DNA of 64,000 nucleotides from Streptococcus iniae (GCF_030732225.1 NZ_CP132230.1:1640001-1704000), one strand, 5' to 3'; counted from the first letter of the stretch, positions 20,772 to 30,536 are shown. Notes: generated by a model from the letters alone, not told the origin. Program-made: numbers and translations.

Positions 20772-21116
20772 ATGAAAAAATTTACACTCTCTATCATGGC
20801 AACTTTAGCATTATCAGGAGCATTCCTGACAAGCCCAATACAAATTGTCAAGGCTGATCAGTCTACTGATTTAGATACAGAATTTTTGGAAGTTCTTAAT
20901 AAACCTGGGTACCAAGAACTTTTAGGATTTCTACAAACACAAGGACTCGATGAATTTTATTCACAATTGTATCTAGAGCTGTTCCCTGAGAAAGATTTTA
21001 AGAAAACCTTGAAAGATTTTAAAATGAAAACAACTGACGTCATCAAAGACCAAGTTATTTCTGAAGTTAATGCTTATTTCCAAATGTACGCTCCTGTACC
21101 TTTAGATGAACAATAA
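20772..21116 (+). CDS. Small secreted protein of unknown function
   Basis: 114-aa precursor not recognised as a known family. Residues 1-28 form a classical Sec signal peptide: MKK, a hydrophobic stretch, and a VKA cleavage site before DQ. The mature part (about 86 aa) is acidic, has no cysteine, no sorting motif, no lipobox and no repeats, and is rich in Leu, Phe, Glu and Asp, suggesting a helical soluble protein. The ATG at 20772 was chosen because GGAGG (20759-20763) sits 8 nt upstream; an in-frame TTG at 20757 overlaps that site. It is a single gene with a good promoter, a perfect cre site and a strong terminator, so expression should be high when preferred sugars are absent. A role outside the cell, for example in nutrition or host contact, is only a guess. 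Confidence 0.85.
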   Translation: MKKFTLSIMATLALSGAFLTSPIQIVKADQSTDLDTEFLEVLNKPGYQELLGFLQTQGLDEFYSQLYLELFPEKDFKKTLKDFKMKTTDVIKDQVISEVNAYFQMYAPVPLDEQ

Positions 21117-21117
21117 T

Positions 21118-21151
21118 AATAAGGACTGAGTTTAAACGCTCAGTCCTTATT
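21118..21151. terminator. Bidirectional terminator between the secreted-protein gene and the permease gene
   Basis: Perfect 13-bp stem AATAAGGACTGAG (21118-21130) / CTCAGTCCTTATT (21139-21151), 8-nt loop, between converging genes. The T-tracts are modest. Confidence 0.8.
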
Positions 21152-21210
21152 GATTTATAAAGGAAACAATAGTAAAGCTTATAGCAATCACATGATTAAT
21201 AATCCCAATC

Positions 21211-22605
21211 TTAATTTTTAACCACTAGTTTAAAACGTCTATTACAATAGATACCAAATACTATGATCCAGATGCTTGCCCAAATTGCTCCAATATAAGT
21301 TGATTCCTGTAGGAACAATGATACAAAAACAAATGCAAAGAAGATTAAGGTTAATGGTGTAGCAAGTTTGTAGTAAGGCATTAAAAAGCCATCTTGCATA
21401 AAGTCACTTGACTGACGGTATTTCCAGTGAGCTACCATTGTTAAGGCGTAGATTGCAATGTAAACACCTGATGAAGATGCTGCAATCAGTGAGAAAGCAT
21501 CAGAGACACCTGGTAAGACGTTAATAATAGCTGAAATACCAACGATAACGGCTGAGAAAATAATAGCTTTACTTGGAACACCTTGTTTGGATAACGTATT
21601 TAATTTCAAGTTATTCGTTAATTTGTTTGAATTTTCATTAGCTAACTGATACAGATGTCGTCCTGTTGAATATAAAACTGAGTTCAATGCTGACGCTGAT
21701 GATGTTAAGACAACAAAGTTAATCAAGGCAGCTGCCCACTTAATTCCCAAAAGTTGAAAAACCATAACAAATGGAGATTTATCAATCGGTAATTGATGCC
21801 ATGGCACAATAGCCATAATCGAAATTAAAGAACCAACGTAAAAAATAACAATACGAACTGGAATATCTTTAATAGCTTTTGGTAAAACTTGTCTTGGATT
21901 TGCCGTTTCTGATGTTGTGATACCAACAAACTCAATTGCTTGATAAGCAAAGAATACCATTTGGAAACCCATTAAGAATTTCAATTTGCCATTTGGGAAA
22001 AATTCAAACTTACTTGATAAATTCATCAGACTGGCGTGACCAGTAGGCGTTTCAAAACCAGTTAAAACCATAAAAATTGCCGTAGCAATCAAAGCAACAA
22101 TAGCAACAATTTTAATCATGGCAAACCAAAATTCGGTTTCACCAAAAATACGAACTGCAATAAGGTTAATGGATGACAAAATAACTAAGAAAACCAATTG
22201 AATTAACCAGGAATGCCAGTTAGGAAACCAGTATTGAACGTAAGTTCCAACTGCTGTTATATCAGCCATTCCAATAAATATCAAGGAAATCCAGTAGGAA
22301 AGCCCTGAAAAATAGCCCCAACCTGGGCCAATATACTTGGTAATGAAGTTAATAAAGGTGTGTTGGTCTGGATCAAAATACAGCATTTCTCCGATGGCAC
22401 GCATCATCATAAACATGAAAAATCCAGTGATGATATAAACTAATAAAATAGAAGGACCTGTTAAGGAAATCGCACGACCAGCTCCTAAAAATAAGCCTGT
22501 TCCAATTGTTCCTGCAATAGCAATCAATTGAACATGACGATTTTCAAGACCTCTGACCATACCATTTTCTAGTTCGGTATTTTCGTCTGTTTTATGGTTT
22601 GACAT
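21211..22605 (-). CDS. Amino acid permease (APC superfamily, AAT family)
   Basis: Proton-coupled amino acid importer with about 12 membrane helices, 464 aa. The N-terminal GLENRHVQLIAIAGTIGTGL is the family signature around helix 1. Similarity to D-serine/alanine/glycine or aromatic permeases cannot be resolved by eye. The ATG at 22605 was chosen because GGAG sits 6-7 nt upstream; an in-frame ATG at 22617 overlaps this ribosome site. It is a single gene with a strong promoter, and a CodY-like box lies within the promoter spacer, which fits an amino acid importer. Confidence 0.92.
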   Translation of the reverse strand: MSNHKTDENTELENGMVRGLENRHVQLIAIAGTIGTGLFLGAGRAISLTGPSILLVYIITGFFMFMMMRAIGEMLYFDPDQHTFINFITKYIGPGWGYFSGLSYWISLIFIGMADITAVGTYVQYWFPNWHSWLIQLVFLVILSSINLIAVRIFGETEFWFAMIKIVAIVALIATAIFMVLTGFETPTGHASLMNLSSKFEFFPNGKLKFLMGFQMVFFAYQAIEFVGITTSETANPRQVLPKAIKDIPVRIVIFYVGSLISIMAIVPWHQLPIDKSPFVMVFQLLGIKWAAALINFVVLTSSASALNSVLYSTGRHLYQLANENSNKLTNNLKLNTLSKQGVPSKAIIFSAVIVGISAIINVLPGVSDAFSLIAASSSGVYIAIYALTMVAHWKYRQSSDFMQDGFLMPYYKLATPLTLIFFAFVFVSLFLQESTYIGAIWASIWIIVFGIYCNRRFKLVVKN

Positions 22606-22634
22606 TATAAACTCCATTCAATAAAATATGTGTT

Positions 22635-22663
22635 ATTATACCCTTTTTTCAGAATATTTGCAA
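22635..22663 (-). promoter_or_regulatory. Promoter of the amino acid permease
   Basis: Minus-strand TTGCAA (22658-22663), 17-nt spacer, TATAAT (22635-22640). A 6-bp inverted repeat GGCTCA/TGAGCC (22667-22680) ends 3 bp upstream of the -35. Confidence 0.8.
22644..22658. promoter_or_regulatory. CodY-like box in the permease promoter
   Basis: TTTTTTCAGAATATT matches 12 of 15 positions of the CodY motif AATTTTCWGAAAATT. It fills the spacer between -35 and -10, a repressing position. Confidence 0.5.
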
Positions 22664-22684
22664 TACGGCTCATTTGAGCCTGCT

Positions 22685-22715
22685 AAAAAGACCAAAACAG
22701 GTCATGTTTTGATCT
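22685..22715 (-). terminator. Terminator of trxB
   Basis: 11-bp stem (22689-22699 with 22705-22715, one G-U pair) followed on the minus strand by TTTTT. Confidence 0.85.
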
Positions 22716-22726
22716 TATTTTTAATA

Positions 22727-23641
22727 TTATACCATATTTTCAATAAAATGATAAACACCTTGACCTGCAATGGCACCATCTCCAACTGCAGTTGTAATTT
22801 GACGCAAATCTTTTTGCCTTACATCACCAATGGCAAATATACCAGGAACACTTGTTTTCATGTGGCTATCTGTTTCAATCCAACCTTCTACATCACAAAT
22901 CCCCAAATTCTGAACCATGCTGGTTACAGGAATCATTCCCACATAAATGAAAACACCACCAAAAGCATGATTGGTCACTTCTTCCGTTTTCACATTTTTA
23001 ATAGCTACTTCAGATACCTTGATGGCATCGCCTTTAATTTCTTCTACTACTGAATCCCAAATAAATGTTATTTTTTCATTGGCAAAGGCACGGTCTTGTA
23101 GAATTTTCTGAGCTCTTAATTGGTCACGGCGATGAACAACTGTAACACTTTTAGCAAATTGAGTCAGGTAAATTGCTTCTTCAACGGCAGAATCACCACC
23201 TCCAACAACCAAGAGGTCTTGATTACGGAAAAACGCCCCATCACAAACCGCACAGTAAGAAACGCCACGGCTTGTGAATTCCTCTTCACCTTTAACACCT
23301 AGAAGCTTGTATTTAGCACCTGTAGCAACAATAATCGTTTTGGCATCAAAGGATTGATCTTCTGTTGTTACACGCTTAAAATGGCCCATATCTTCAACAG
23401 ATTGAACAATACCATAGATATGCTCAACCTCAAATTTTTCAAGTGGTTCAAACATCTTCATCGACAATTCTGGACCTGAAATATGATCATAACCAGGATA
23501 GTTTTCGATCTCAGAAGTATTATTCATTTGACCACCCGGTGCTCCTTGCTCAATAATAGCTACTTTTAAATTACTACGAGCAGCATATAAAGCCGCTGTC
23601 ATTCCAGCAGGACCTGAACCTACTATTAATGTATCATACAT
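22727..23641 (-). CDS. trxB: Thioredoxin-disulfide reductase
   Basis: NADPH-dependent flavoprotein that reduces thioredoxin. 304 aa. N-terminal FAD motif GSGPAG (8-13), redox-active C130-A-V-C133, NADPH motif [10 protein letters not shown], and C-terminal [11 protein letters not shown]. The ATG at 23641 was chosen because translation then begins right before the Rossmann fold ([10 protein letters not shown]) and AAGGAG lies 11 nt upstream. Longer in-frame starts add a poor leader. It forms an apparent operon with the small membrane protein upstream and ends in a strong terminator. Confidence 0.96.
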   Translation of the reverse strand: MYDTLIVGSGPAGMTAALYAARSNLKVAIIEQGAPGGQMNNTSEIENYPGYDHISGPELSMKMFEPLEKFEVEHIYGIVQSVEDMGHFKRVTTEDQSFDAKTIIVATGAKYKLLGVKGEEEFTSRGVSYCAVCDGAFFRNQDLLVVGGGDSAVEEAIYLTQFAKSVTVVHRRDQLRAQKILQDRAFANEKITFIWDSVVEEIKGDAIKVSEVAIKNVKTEEVTNHAFGGVFIYVGMIPVTSMVQNLGICDVEGWIETDSHMKTSVPGIFAIGDVRQKDLRQITTAVGDGAIAGQGVYHFIENMV

Positions 23642-23707
23642 GCTTGGTTTTTCTCCTTTGTTACTAATTGACATCATTTTACCAATGTCAGCTTTTTATT
23701 GCAATGT

Positions 23708-23944
23708 TTACGACTTCAACACAATCAAGATACTCATAAAGGCAAATGACAAAACAGGTATCAATAAAAGAGCAATCATGATCATCTCATATAAAAAATG
23801 TTGTCTTTCTGAAGCTGTTTTATCTAATTTACGTTTCGCTCGAAAGAAAATCCAAAAGCCACAAATACTCAAGACTGTTATTGTTGAAAAGAGTAAGCCT
23901 TGAAGATAAATCGTCATTAATTCTGCAAACATCTTGCCACCCAT
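23708..23944 (-). CDS. DUF4059 small membrane protein
   Basis: 78-aa protein with two predicted membrane helices (about 11-33 and 52-76) separated by a basic loop with RAKRKLDK. Function unknown; a small gene at this position before trxB is conserved in streptococci. ATGs at 23944 and 23932 are both possible; the second has GGGTGG close by but with short spacing. Probably cotranscribed with trxB from an extended -10 at 24012-24020. Confidence 0.75.
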   Translation of the reverse strand: MGGKMFAELMTIYLQGLLFSTITVLSICGFWIFFRAKRKLDKTASERQHFLYEMIMIALLLIPVLSFAFMSILIVLKS

Positions 23945-24011
23945 TCATTTCATTCTTTTTCCTTGCTAATAGTGTCAACAAGAAAAGTCTAGGATAATCC
24001 CAGACCCTTTT

Positions 24012-24020
24012 ATTATATCA
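24012..24020 (-). promoter_or_regulatory. Extended -10 upstream of DUF4059-trxB
   Basis: Minus-strand TGATATAAT just after the ABC ATPase stop. It is followed by an imperfect hairpin (GTCT..GGAT/ATCC..AGAC, about 23982-24000) with TTTTC, which could be a weak terminator for the ABC operon or an attenuator. Confidence 0.5.
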
Positions 24021-24031
24021 AAAGTCATCTA

Positions 24032-24775
24032 TTAAATATATGATTTTGAGTACTTGTTGAAAAATTCTTTTGTTCTGACTTCTCTAGGATGGTTAAAAAT
24101 CTGATCAGCCGTACCTTCTTCTAAAATACTTCCATTGTCAAGAAACAACACACGATCAGCAACTTGCTCAACAAAATGCATATCATGACTAACCAAAACC
24201 ATTGTTTGACCCGTTTTAGCGGCATCAGCAATTGATTTTTCAACTTCACCAACCAATTCCGGATCTAACGCAGATGTTGGTTCATCTAATAAAAGAACAT
24301 CTGGTTGCATGGCCAGTGCTCTAGCCAAGGCAACCCTCTGTTTTTGCCCACCAGAGAGATGGCGGGGGTAATGATTTTCACGATCTGATAAGCCTACTTT
24401 TGCCAATTGCAGTTTAGCAATTGCAGTCGCCTCTTGATTGCTCATCTTTTTAACAACAATCAAACCTTCTTTGACGTTTTCCAAAGCTGTTTTACGCTCA
24501 AAAAGATTGAACTGTTGAAAAACCATGGCTAATTTACGTCTAAGAATCAAAACCTCTTCTGATTTAATTGTCTCAAAATCAACAAAGAAGTCATCAATTT
24601 TGATAGAGCCTTTGTCAGGTTTTTCAAGATAATTCATACTGCGTAAAAAGGTTGACTTGCCAGCACCTGACGCTCCAACTAAGGCAATAACCTCTCCTTT
24701 TTCAATGGTCAAACTTAAATCATCTAATACCTTTTGACCTGAAAAATGTTTACTTAAATGGGAAATCTCTATCAT
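24032..24775 (-). CDS. Polar amino acid ABC transporter, ATP-binding protein
   Basis: ATPase of a polar amino acid uptake system (GlnQ/ArtP-like), 247 aa. Walker A GASGAGKST at about 33-41, signature LSGGQKQRVALARALA at about 140-155, Walker B LLLDEPTSALDP at about 160-171, and the H-loop in VSHDMHF. It overlaps the permease stop by 1 nt (TAATG). No substrate-binding protein gene is adjacent, so the binding protein must be encoded elsewhere. The substrate cannot be told from sequence alone. Confidence 0.93.
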   Translation of the reverse strand: MIEISHLSKHFSGQKVLDDLSLTIEKGEVIALVGASGAGKSTFLRSMNYLEKPDKGSIKIDDFFVDFETIKSEEVLILRRKLAMVFQQFNLFERKTALENVKEGLIVVKKMSNQEATAIAKLQLAKVGLSDRENHYPRHLSGGQKQRVALARALAMQPDVLLLDEPTSALDPELVGEVEKSIADAAKTGQTMVLVSHDMHFVEQVADRVLFLDNGSILEEGTADQIFNHPREVRTKEFFNKYSKSYI

Positions 24776-25578
24776 TAGCGTAAGTCTCCAATCTTTGTAT
24801 CGAGTTGATTTTCAGGGCTTTGAATTGCCATTTTATTTTCAATGAAGCGGCCCAATTGTTCAATCAAAATACTAATAAACCAATAAATCAAAGCTACCGA
24901 AATATAGCGCTCAAAATAGCGGTAATCAGCACCTCCTAGAATTTGTGCTTGTGCAAACATTTCAACAATTCCCGCGTTAAAGGCTAATGATGTGCCCTTG
25001 GTAAGACCTATCAAACCATTAATTAAGGTCGGCGTCGCTACTACAGCCGCATTTGGAATGATAACACGCTGATAAACTTGTCTAGCTGTCATTCCTAAAC
25101 TTTTAGCTGCTTCAACTTCCCCACTATTAACAGATAAGATTGCTGCTCTAATTGTTTCACTAGTATATGCCGCCTCATTAAAAGCAAAAGCCATAATAGC
25201 AAATACCGAAGCGGGAATAGCATTAATATTCCAGTTAAAGCCATACTTAACATTGAGGTATTTTAAGAATAAAGGAATGCCATAATAAGTTAGCATCAAT
25301 TGCACTAAAATCGGTGTTCCACGTAAAAAACTAACCATAACAGCTTGAATAGGATATAGAATCTTTACGCGATTAATCTTTACAATGGCAAAAATAAGAG
25401 CTAAGAATAGGCCAAGTACAGCGCCAACAACTGTTAAAAACAAAGTAATTGGTAAGCGTTGCAAAATATCTGGAATAGCATCAAATACAGCTTTCCAACT
25501 AAAAAGACTTCCTTCTGGAATATGGTCAACAAGCTTTTCGTACCAATTCCAACCACTTGCTAAAGTGTAGACTGACAT
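24775..25578 (-). CDS. Polar amino acid ABC transporter, permease
   Basis: Membrane subunit (267 aa) of the HisM/GlnP type with about five helices. The EAA loop is visible as EVEAAKSLGMTARQVYQRVI at about 179-198, the contact point for the ATPase. It has no fused binding domain. It is the first gene of a two-gene operon. Shine-Dalgarno AAGGAG lies 7 nt before the ATG. Its promoter carries a 7-bp inverted repeat over the -10, suggesting a specific repressor. Confidence 0.92.
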   Translation of the reverse strand: MSVYTLASGWNWYEKLVDHIPEGSLFSWKAVFDAIPDILQRLPITLFLTVVGAVLGLFLALIFAIVKINRVKILYPIQAVMVSFLRGTPILVQLMLTYYGIPLFLKYLNVKYGFNWNINAIPASVFAIMAFAFNEAAYTSETIRAAILSVNSGEVEAAKSLGMTARQVYQRVIIPNAAVVATPTLINGLIGLTKGTSLAFNAGIVEMFAQAQILGGADYRYFERYISVALIYWFISILIEQLGRFIENKMAIQSPENQLDTKIGDLR

Positions 25579-25591
25579 AATTTCTCCTTAA

Positions 25592-25636
25592 AGTGCTAGA
25601 TTCTTTTAGTTTAGCACTAGTCTTAAAATGTGTAAA
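25592..25636 (-). promoter_or_regulatory. Promoter and operator-like repeat of the amino acid ABC operon
   Basis: Minus-strand TTTACA (25631-25636), 17-nt spacer, extended TGC-TAAACT (-10 at 25608-25613). The inverted repeat AGTGCTA (25612-25618 on the minus strand) / TAGCACT (25592-25598) has a 13-nt centre and overlaps the -10 and the start site. The arm order is opposite to a CIRCE element. Confidence 0.6.
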
Positions 25637-25812
25637 CAATTCTGCTTCCAAAGCCTAAGCATATCAGCTTAAAGGCCCCTAAGAGATTATTATTTTCTGA
25701 TTTTTTTACATAAAGATGTAGCTACTATCATAACAAAATTCGAGCCTACTGAATAATATTTTTTTATTATCACACTCATTAGTAAAGCCTATCACACTGA
25801 AAATGTACCAAA

Positions 25813-25840
25813 AAGCTCCTGATTAACTCATCAGAAGCTT
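25813..25840 (-). terminator. Terminator of the DEAD-box helicase gene
   Basis: 11-bp stem (25813-25823 with 25830-25840, one mismatch), 6-nt loop, minus-strand TTTTT tail. The remaining 25640-25810 stretch shows nothing else I can support. Confidence 0.85.
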
Positions 25841-25846
25841 AAGAGT

Positions 25847-27190
25847 TTAAAAACTTTGTTTTCTAGCTTTACGTTCTGCTCTTCCACGCGCTTTGTTTTC
25901 TGAACGACGTTCTTTACGACGTTTTTCATCAACAACCCACTGAATTTTCTTCTTATAAGCTGGTTTAACCTTTTTCTTTTTCTTTTTAACCAGACCAATC
26001 ATTTCAGTGTCTAATTTCTGATATGATTTTTCACGACTATTACGGCGATCACGATCATAAGTATCCTGAAACTCACCATCTTTTAGGACTTTAGGAACAA
26101 AGGCGATGCCCATTTTCTCAAGTTCCTTGATATCAGAATCATCACTTGGCTGATAAAGAGTAATAGCTGTGCCTGTGAGACCATTACGCCCAGTACGACC
26201 AACACGGTGCACAAAGAATGAAAGATCCTGAGGAATAGCATCATTGATTACATGACTAACCCCTTCAATATCAATACCACGCGCAGCCAAATCAGTTGCT
26301 ACAATGTATTCAAAATCAAGTTTCTTCACCTGATTCATGATGCGTTTGCGTTCACGTGGAGGAACACCGCCATGTATTTTTGCAACACGCAAACCATTTG
26401 CCACTAGGAAAGCATGCAACTCATCAGCTCTTTCTTTAGTGTTAACAAAAATCATTGCTAAATAAGGCTGCATGGTTTTCAAGATGTTAAAAATCTGACC
26501 ATTTTTATCACGGCCTTTTGTTGACACTAACCAGTTGTCAATGGTGTCAGCAATGACAGTTTCTGTCTTAATTTGTTCAATCAAAGGATTGGTCAAATAT
26601 TTTTTCAAGAATGGCTGTAATTTCTTAGGAATGGTTGCTGAAAAGACAAGAATTTGCACTTCTTTTGGAAGTGATGAAGCAATCTTATCAACAGTATCCA
26701 AAAAGCCCATATCAAGTGTCATATCAGCTTCATCCACAACAAAAGTTCTTGCTTTATGAATTCCTAAATCCCCTGATTTAACCAAATCATAAATACGCCC
26801 AGGTGTTCCAACAACAATATGTGGTTGTGAAACCTTTAATTTTTCAATTTGACGTAATTTATCTGTACCTCCAACATAGTTGGCTAATCTGATTTCCTTA
26901 TTAGAATAGCTAGCAAGTTGTTTGGCGGCTGCAAAAATTTGACTTGCAAGCTCACGACTTGGCGCCGTAATGACCACTTGGACAGATTGACTATCCTCAT
27001 TGAGTTGTTCAAAAATAGGCAGTAAAAAGGTGTGTGTTTTCCCTGAACCTGTTTTTGATTCCCCAACCAAGTCACGCCCTGATTTGACAACAGGAATAAG
27101 GCGTTTTTGAACTTCTGTTGGCTCTGTAAAATGAATAGCATCCAAGGCCTTTTGGATGTATTCCTTAAAATTATAATCTTTAAATGACAT
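25847..27190 (-). CDS. cshB: DEAD-box RNA helicase (CshB-like)
   Basis: ATP-dependent RNA helicase of 447 aa acting in ribosome assembly and cold adaptation. Motifs in order: Q motif (TEPTEVQKRLIP), Walker A ESKTGSGKTH (about 45-54), PSRELA, TPGR, DEAD as VDEADMTLD, SAT (FSATIP), and HRVGRTGRNG. A very basic Lys/Arg C-terminal tail (about 395-447) likely binds RNA. The ATG at 27190 has AGAGG 7 nt upstream; the upstream TTG/GTG-type start is unneeded. It is a single gene with its own promoter and terminator. Confidence 0.92.
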   Translation of the reverse strand: MSFKDYNFKEYIQKALDAIHFTEPTEVQKRLIPVVKSGRDLVGESKTGSGKTHTFLLPIFEQLNEDSQSVQVVITAPSRELASQIFAAAKQLASYSNKEIRLANYVGGTDKLRQIEKLKVSQPHIVVGTPGRIYDLVKSGDLGIHKARTFVVDEADMTLDMGFLDTVDKIASSLPKEVQILVFSATIPKKLQPFLKKYLTNPLIEQIKTETVIADTIDNWLVSTKGRDKNGQIFNILKTMQPYLAMIFVNTKERADELHAFLVANGLRVAKIHGGVPPRERKRIMNQVKKLDFEYIVATDLAARGIDIEGVSHVINDAIPQDLSFFVHRVGRTGRNGLTGTAITLYQPSDDSDIKELEKMGIAFVPKVLKDGEFQDTYDRDRRNSREKSYQKLDTEMIGLVKKKKKKVKPAYKKKIQWVVDEKRRKERRSENKARGRAERKARKQSF

Positions 27191-27211
27191 AGTTACCTCT
27201 TTTTCTCTCAT

Positions 27212-27240
27212 ATTATACCATTAATGTTCAAGACAAGCAA
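27212..27240 (-). promoter_or_regulatory. Promoter of the DEAD-box helicase gene
   Basis: Minus-strand TTGCTT (27235-27240), 17-nt spacer, TATAAT (27212-27217). The -35 directly abuts the mraY terminator. Confidence 0.65.
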
Positions 27241-27241
27241 A

Positions 27242-27263
27242 ATGCAGTGCATTCGCACCGCAT
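27242..27263 (-). terminator. Terminator of the rsmH-mraY cluster
   Basis: 9-bp stem ATGCGGTGC/GCACTGCAT (minus strand, 27242-27250 and 27255-27263) followed by TTTTGC. Confidence 0.75.
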
Positions 27264-27271
27264 CTTATCCC

Positions 27272-28279
27272 TTATAGGTATAGAATTGCTAGTACAAGTA
27301 GACTAGCTACTAAACCGACTGACCATAAGAAAGCATCAACTTTCCATTCTGACCAAGCCTTTGATTTGCCTGATAGGCCACCTAATTCAAGGTGATGATG
27401 GAAAGGTGTCATTCTAAAAATACGGCGACCCTCTCCTAGTTTTTTCTTAGTGTATTTAAAATAGGAAACTTGCATCATGACTGAACTGGTTTCCAAAACA
27501 TAGACAAGCCCAATAAAAAGTAAGGTCCACTCTTGTCTTAAAGCAATTGAAATAGATGCTAACATCGCACCTAATGCCAGACTACCCACATCTCCCATAA
27601 AGACCTTAGCAGGTTTATGGTTAAAGAGGAAAAAGCCAAGCAAAGCCCCAATCATAATACCAATCAGGAGTAAAACATCATATTGATTTTGGTGAATGGC
27701 AATAATAGCATAAGTTGTTAAACTGATGACAACAGATATTGAGGCTAAGCCATCAATACCATCGGTCAAATTAACAGCATTTGAAAACCCAACAACCCAA
27801 AAAAGAACAAAAAGAACGTAAAATATACCTACTTGTAATGAGTAACCAAATACATTAATGGTATCAATTCCATTTGGACCAACATGAAGTAAGTAAAAAA
27901 TGAGACCTCCAACAATTTGGAGAAAAAGCTTTTGTTTTGCTGTTAGCCCCTCATTGATTTGCTTAAAAATCTTCAAAAAATCATCTAAAAAACCAATTAG
28001 CCCATAAATTAAAACAATGGACAAAATTCCTGAAATCAATCGAAAACTGATTTCATCTCTAAAGAAGATTAACGTAAAGACTGCTGACACAAAACTTGCA
28101 ACTAGAAGAAAAACAGTTCCACCCATTGTTGGTGTCCCGGCTTTTGCTAAATGTTGTTTGACATCCTCATGCATTTGTTGTCCACCAATTTTTTTCATTT
28201 GATAGAAACGAATAAAGTAAGGCATTGCTATAGCAGTCAAAGCGAAAGCTATTACTCCTGCCCAAATGGTTAAAAACAT
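27272..28279 (-). CDS. mraY: Phospho-MurNAc-pentapeptide translocase
   Basis: Makes lipid I by joining phospho-MurNAc-pentapeptide to undecaprenyl phosphate. 335 aa, about ten membrane helices. Conserved loops: [11 protein letters not shown] near residue 48, [12 protein letters not shown] (aspartate pair) near 95, [10 protein letters not shown] near 169, and [10 protein letters not shown] near 288. It starts right after the pbp2X stop, with AGGAGA overlapping that stop. Confidence 0.97.
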   Translation of the reverse strand: MFLTIWAGVIAFALTAIAMPYFIRFYQMKKIGGQQMHEDVKQHLAKAGTPTMGGTVFLLVASFVSAVFTLIFFRDEISFRLISGILSIVLIYGLIGFLDDFLKIFKQINEGLTAKQKLFLQIVGGLIFYLLHVGPNGIDTINVFGYSLQVGIFYVLFVLFWVVGFSNAVNLTDGIDGLASISVVISLTTYAIIAIHQNQYDVLLLIGIMIGALLGFFLFNHKPAKVFMGDVGSLALGAMLASISIALRQEWTLLFIGLVYVLETSSVMMQVSYFKYTKKKLGEGRRIFRMTPFHHHLELGGLSGKSKAWSEWKVDAFLWSVGLVASLLVLAILYL

Positions 28280-28280
28280 T

Positions 28281-30533
28281 TTAATCTCCTAGTGTAATTG
28301 TAATTTTCTTGATTTTTTTAAGCGACTTCCCAACAGCAATGCTTTGTTTTGTCACTCTTCCATTTTCAGAACCTTTATATTGTACCTCAATTCCTGTCCA
28401 TTTTGCAAACTTTTTAACATTCTCATCAGTCCAGCCATACATATCAGGCAAACTATCAAAATGATTTGTTAACAATAACAGTTGTTGATTTTCATTAATA
28501 TTGGTATTTTTGCTCTTGGACATTTTAGTAATTTTGTCACCTGTTCCAAGCACAATGGGTTGTACCAAATTACGACGAAGCTCATCTGAGGTATCACCTG
28601 GTCTTTGACCTACAAAATCAGGTAACAAGTATTTACTTTGTTGTTCTGATTCATTTTTCATGGGTTCATTAAGCGTCTCCTGCATAAGGTAAGCTTCTTC
28701 CAATACCGGATTCACAACCTCTTCCCAATACATACCACTCCAATGTTCAGGCTGTTGAAGGGTAACATACATGACAAAATCCGGATTATCTGCAGGAACC
28801 ATGGCAACAACTGAGAAAACATAGTTGGTTTGACCACCTTCAAGGTAACCACTTCCATCTTCTGATGCAATCTGTGCAGTCCCTGATTTCACAGCAACTG
28901 GAAGACTACCAACCTTAATGATTGGACCCGTTGCTTTGGAATACAAGGTCCCAAAAATGGGGTCAGTTCCTACATTAACCATGTATTCTCTTGTTTCACT
29001 GGCTGCTTTTTTAGAAACTGGTTTTCCAATAACCTCTTTTTGAGCTGTTCTGTATTTACCAGTATTTGGATCATAAAGACGGCTAATAAATTGAGGCTCC
29101 AACATTTCTCCATTATTAGAGATAGCAGTAAAAGCTCTTAGCATTTGAATTTGCGTCACACTTATCCCTTGTCCAAAGGAACTCATAGCTTGTGTAACAA
29201 TATTATCAGACGGGAATATGCCTGATTCTTCATTGCCGACACCAAAGCGCGTTGGAAAACCAAACTTAAATTTAGCTAAATAATCTAACCATGTTTCATT
29301 TCCCATTTTCTGCTCAAGTTTAGTCATTCCAACGTTACTTGAGTATGAGAAACCTTGGGCATAGGTCATGTATTGCCCTGTTGATATTCCTTCATTGATA
29401 GACCAATCCTGAATAGTAGCATCAGCAATGGTAATTCCGTTAGCATTTGAATAAACTTCATTTGGTTTAAAGATGCCATGATCTATGGCTGACGCCAAGG
29501 TCATCACTTTCATTGTCGACCCTGGTTCAAAATTGGACTGATAAAGGGCACTCTTCCAGTTATAATTTTTATTATTTAAACCTTCAAGGGTGTCAGCATT
29601 ATAACTTGGTCTTTGTGAGGTTGCTAGAATTTCACCTGTTTTAGCATTAACCAGTGTTGCACTTGCTAAAGCACCATTTGTTTTTTGTTGGAAAATATCC
29701 ATTTTGGTTTCCAAGAAGGTCTGAATAGGTTCTGAAAGCGTGGTGTAAACATCTCTACCATCAATCGGTTTTTTCACTGTTTTACCAGTACCAAGTAAGG
29801 TGTTCCCATTTTTATCTTTTTCATAGATGATGGTGCCATCTCGTCCTGATAGAATTGTGTTTAATGCCGATTCTAGACCTGTTTTACCTACTAAACTCTT
29901 GCTGCCATCTTTATTTTCCTGCAAGGAAGCTAAACCAACAAGTTCAGAAGCAAAAGTTCCATTTGGATACATGCGTCCTGGACTCGTTGAAAAGGAGATG
30001 CCTTTTATTTTAGCCTTCTCCATTTCTTTTCGAATATTAGTCATCTTGCTGTATGAAATGCCTGAGCCAGCCGTTCCAAAGGAAACCTGAAAAAGTTTTT
30101 TCTGATTTAACTGTTTGAGAACATCTTTCTTTTTCATTCCCAGTTGTTCTTTTAAAATCTTAGCAACTTTATCATATTGTGAGGGTTGAACAAAGAGTTT
30201 CTCACCTGTTGCAGAAATAAAGGAATTATCCAAAACAGCATAAATGCTATAAGTTGTCGAATCAATGGCAATAGCAACACCGTTTCGGTCATAAATGGTT
30301 CCACGTTTTGCTTGCACCGTTACTTTTTCTTGGTAAACACTGCGAGCACCTTGTGATAAATTAACCCCAAATTTACTATCAGACCCAATAATAATCACAA
30401 AATTTATGATAAAAATGAAGAACATAAAGATAGCTAAAATCATCATGTTCTGTCCAACGTGAATACGGTTATTAACAGGTGTTTTGCGATCACGAACAGC
30501 GTAATCTAAAAATAATTTTTGAAATTTTTTCAT
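28281..30533 (-). CDS. pbp2X: Class B penicillin-binding protein 2X
   Basis: Septal transpeptidase, 750 aa. One membrane helix (about 28-52), an N-terminal dimerisation domain, and transpeptidase motifs STMK with S339, SSN in SYSSNVGM, and KSG with K549. Two C-terminal PASTA domains (about 625-750) mark it as PBP2X rather than PBP2B. It follows ftsL by 3 nt in the rsmH-ftsL-pbp2X-mraY cluster typical of streptococci. Beta-lactam susceptibility cannot be judged from the motifs alone. Confidence 0.97.
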   Translation of the reverse strand: MKKFQKLFLDYAVRDRKTPVNNRIHVGQNMMILAIFMFFIFIINFVIIIGSDSKFGVNLSQGARSVYQEKVTVQAKRGTIYDRNGVAIAIDSTTYSIYAVLDNSFISATGEKLFVQPSQYDKVAKILKEQLGMKKKDVLKQLNQKKLFQVSFGTAGSGISYSKMTNIRKEMEKAKIKGISFSTSPGRMYPNGTFASELVGLASLQENKDGSKSLVGKTGLESALNTILSGRDGTIIYEKDKNGNTLLGTGKTVKKPIDGRDVYTTLSEPIQTFLETKMDIFQQKTNGALASATLVNAKTGEILATSQRPSYNADTLEGLNNKNYNWKSALYQSNFEPGSTMKVMTLASAIDHGIFKPNEVYSNANGITIADATIQDWSINEGISTGQYMTYAQGFSYSSNVGMTKLEQKMGNETWLDYLAKFKFGFPTRFGVGNEESGIFPSDNIVTQAMSSFGQGISVTQIQMLRAFTAISNNGEMLEPQFISRLYDPNTGKYRTAQKEVIGKPVSKKAASETREYMVNVGTDPIFGTLYSKATGPIIKVGSLPVAVKSGTAQIASEDGSGYLEGGQTNYVFSVVAMVPADNPDFVMYVTLQQPEHWSGMYWEEVVNPVLEEAYLMQETLNEPMKNESEQQSKYLLPDFVGQRPGDTSDELRRNLVQPIVLGTGDKITKMSKSKNTNINENQQLLLLTNHFDSLPDMYGWTDENVKKFAKWTGIEVQYKGSENGRVTKQSIAVGKSLKKIKKITITLGD

Positions 30534-30536
30534 AGA

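Noticed and set aside
19358..21160. Genomic island around the IS
   Set aside because: Only the IS and one small gene lie here; there is no tRNA, integrase or other mobility gene to support an island.
25592..25618. CIRCE heat-shock operator
   Set aside because: The arms are those of CIRCE but in reversed order and with a 13-nt centre instead of 9; HrcA would not bind.
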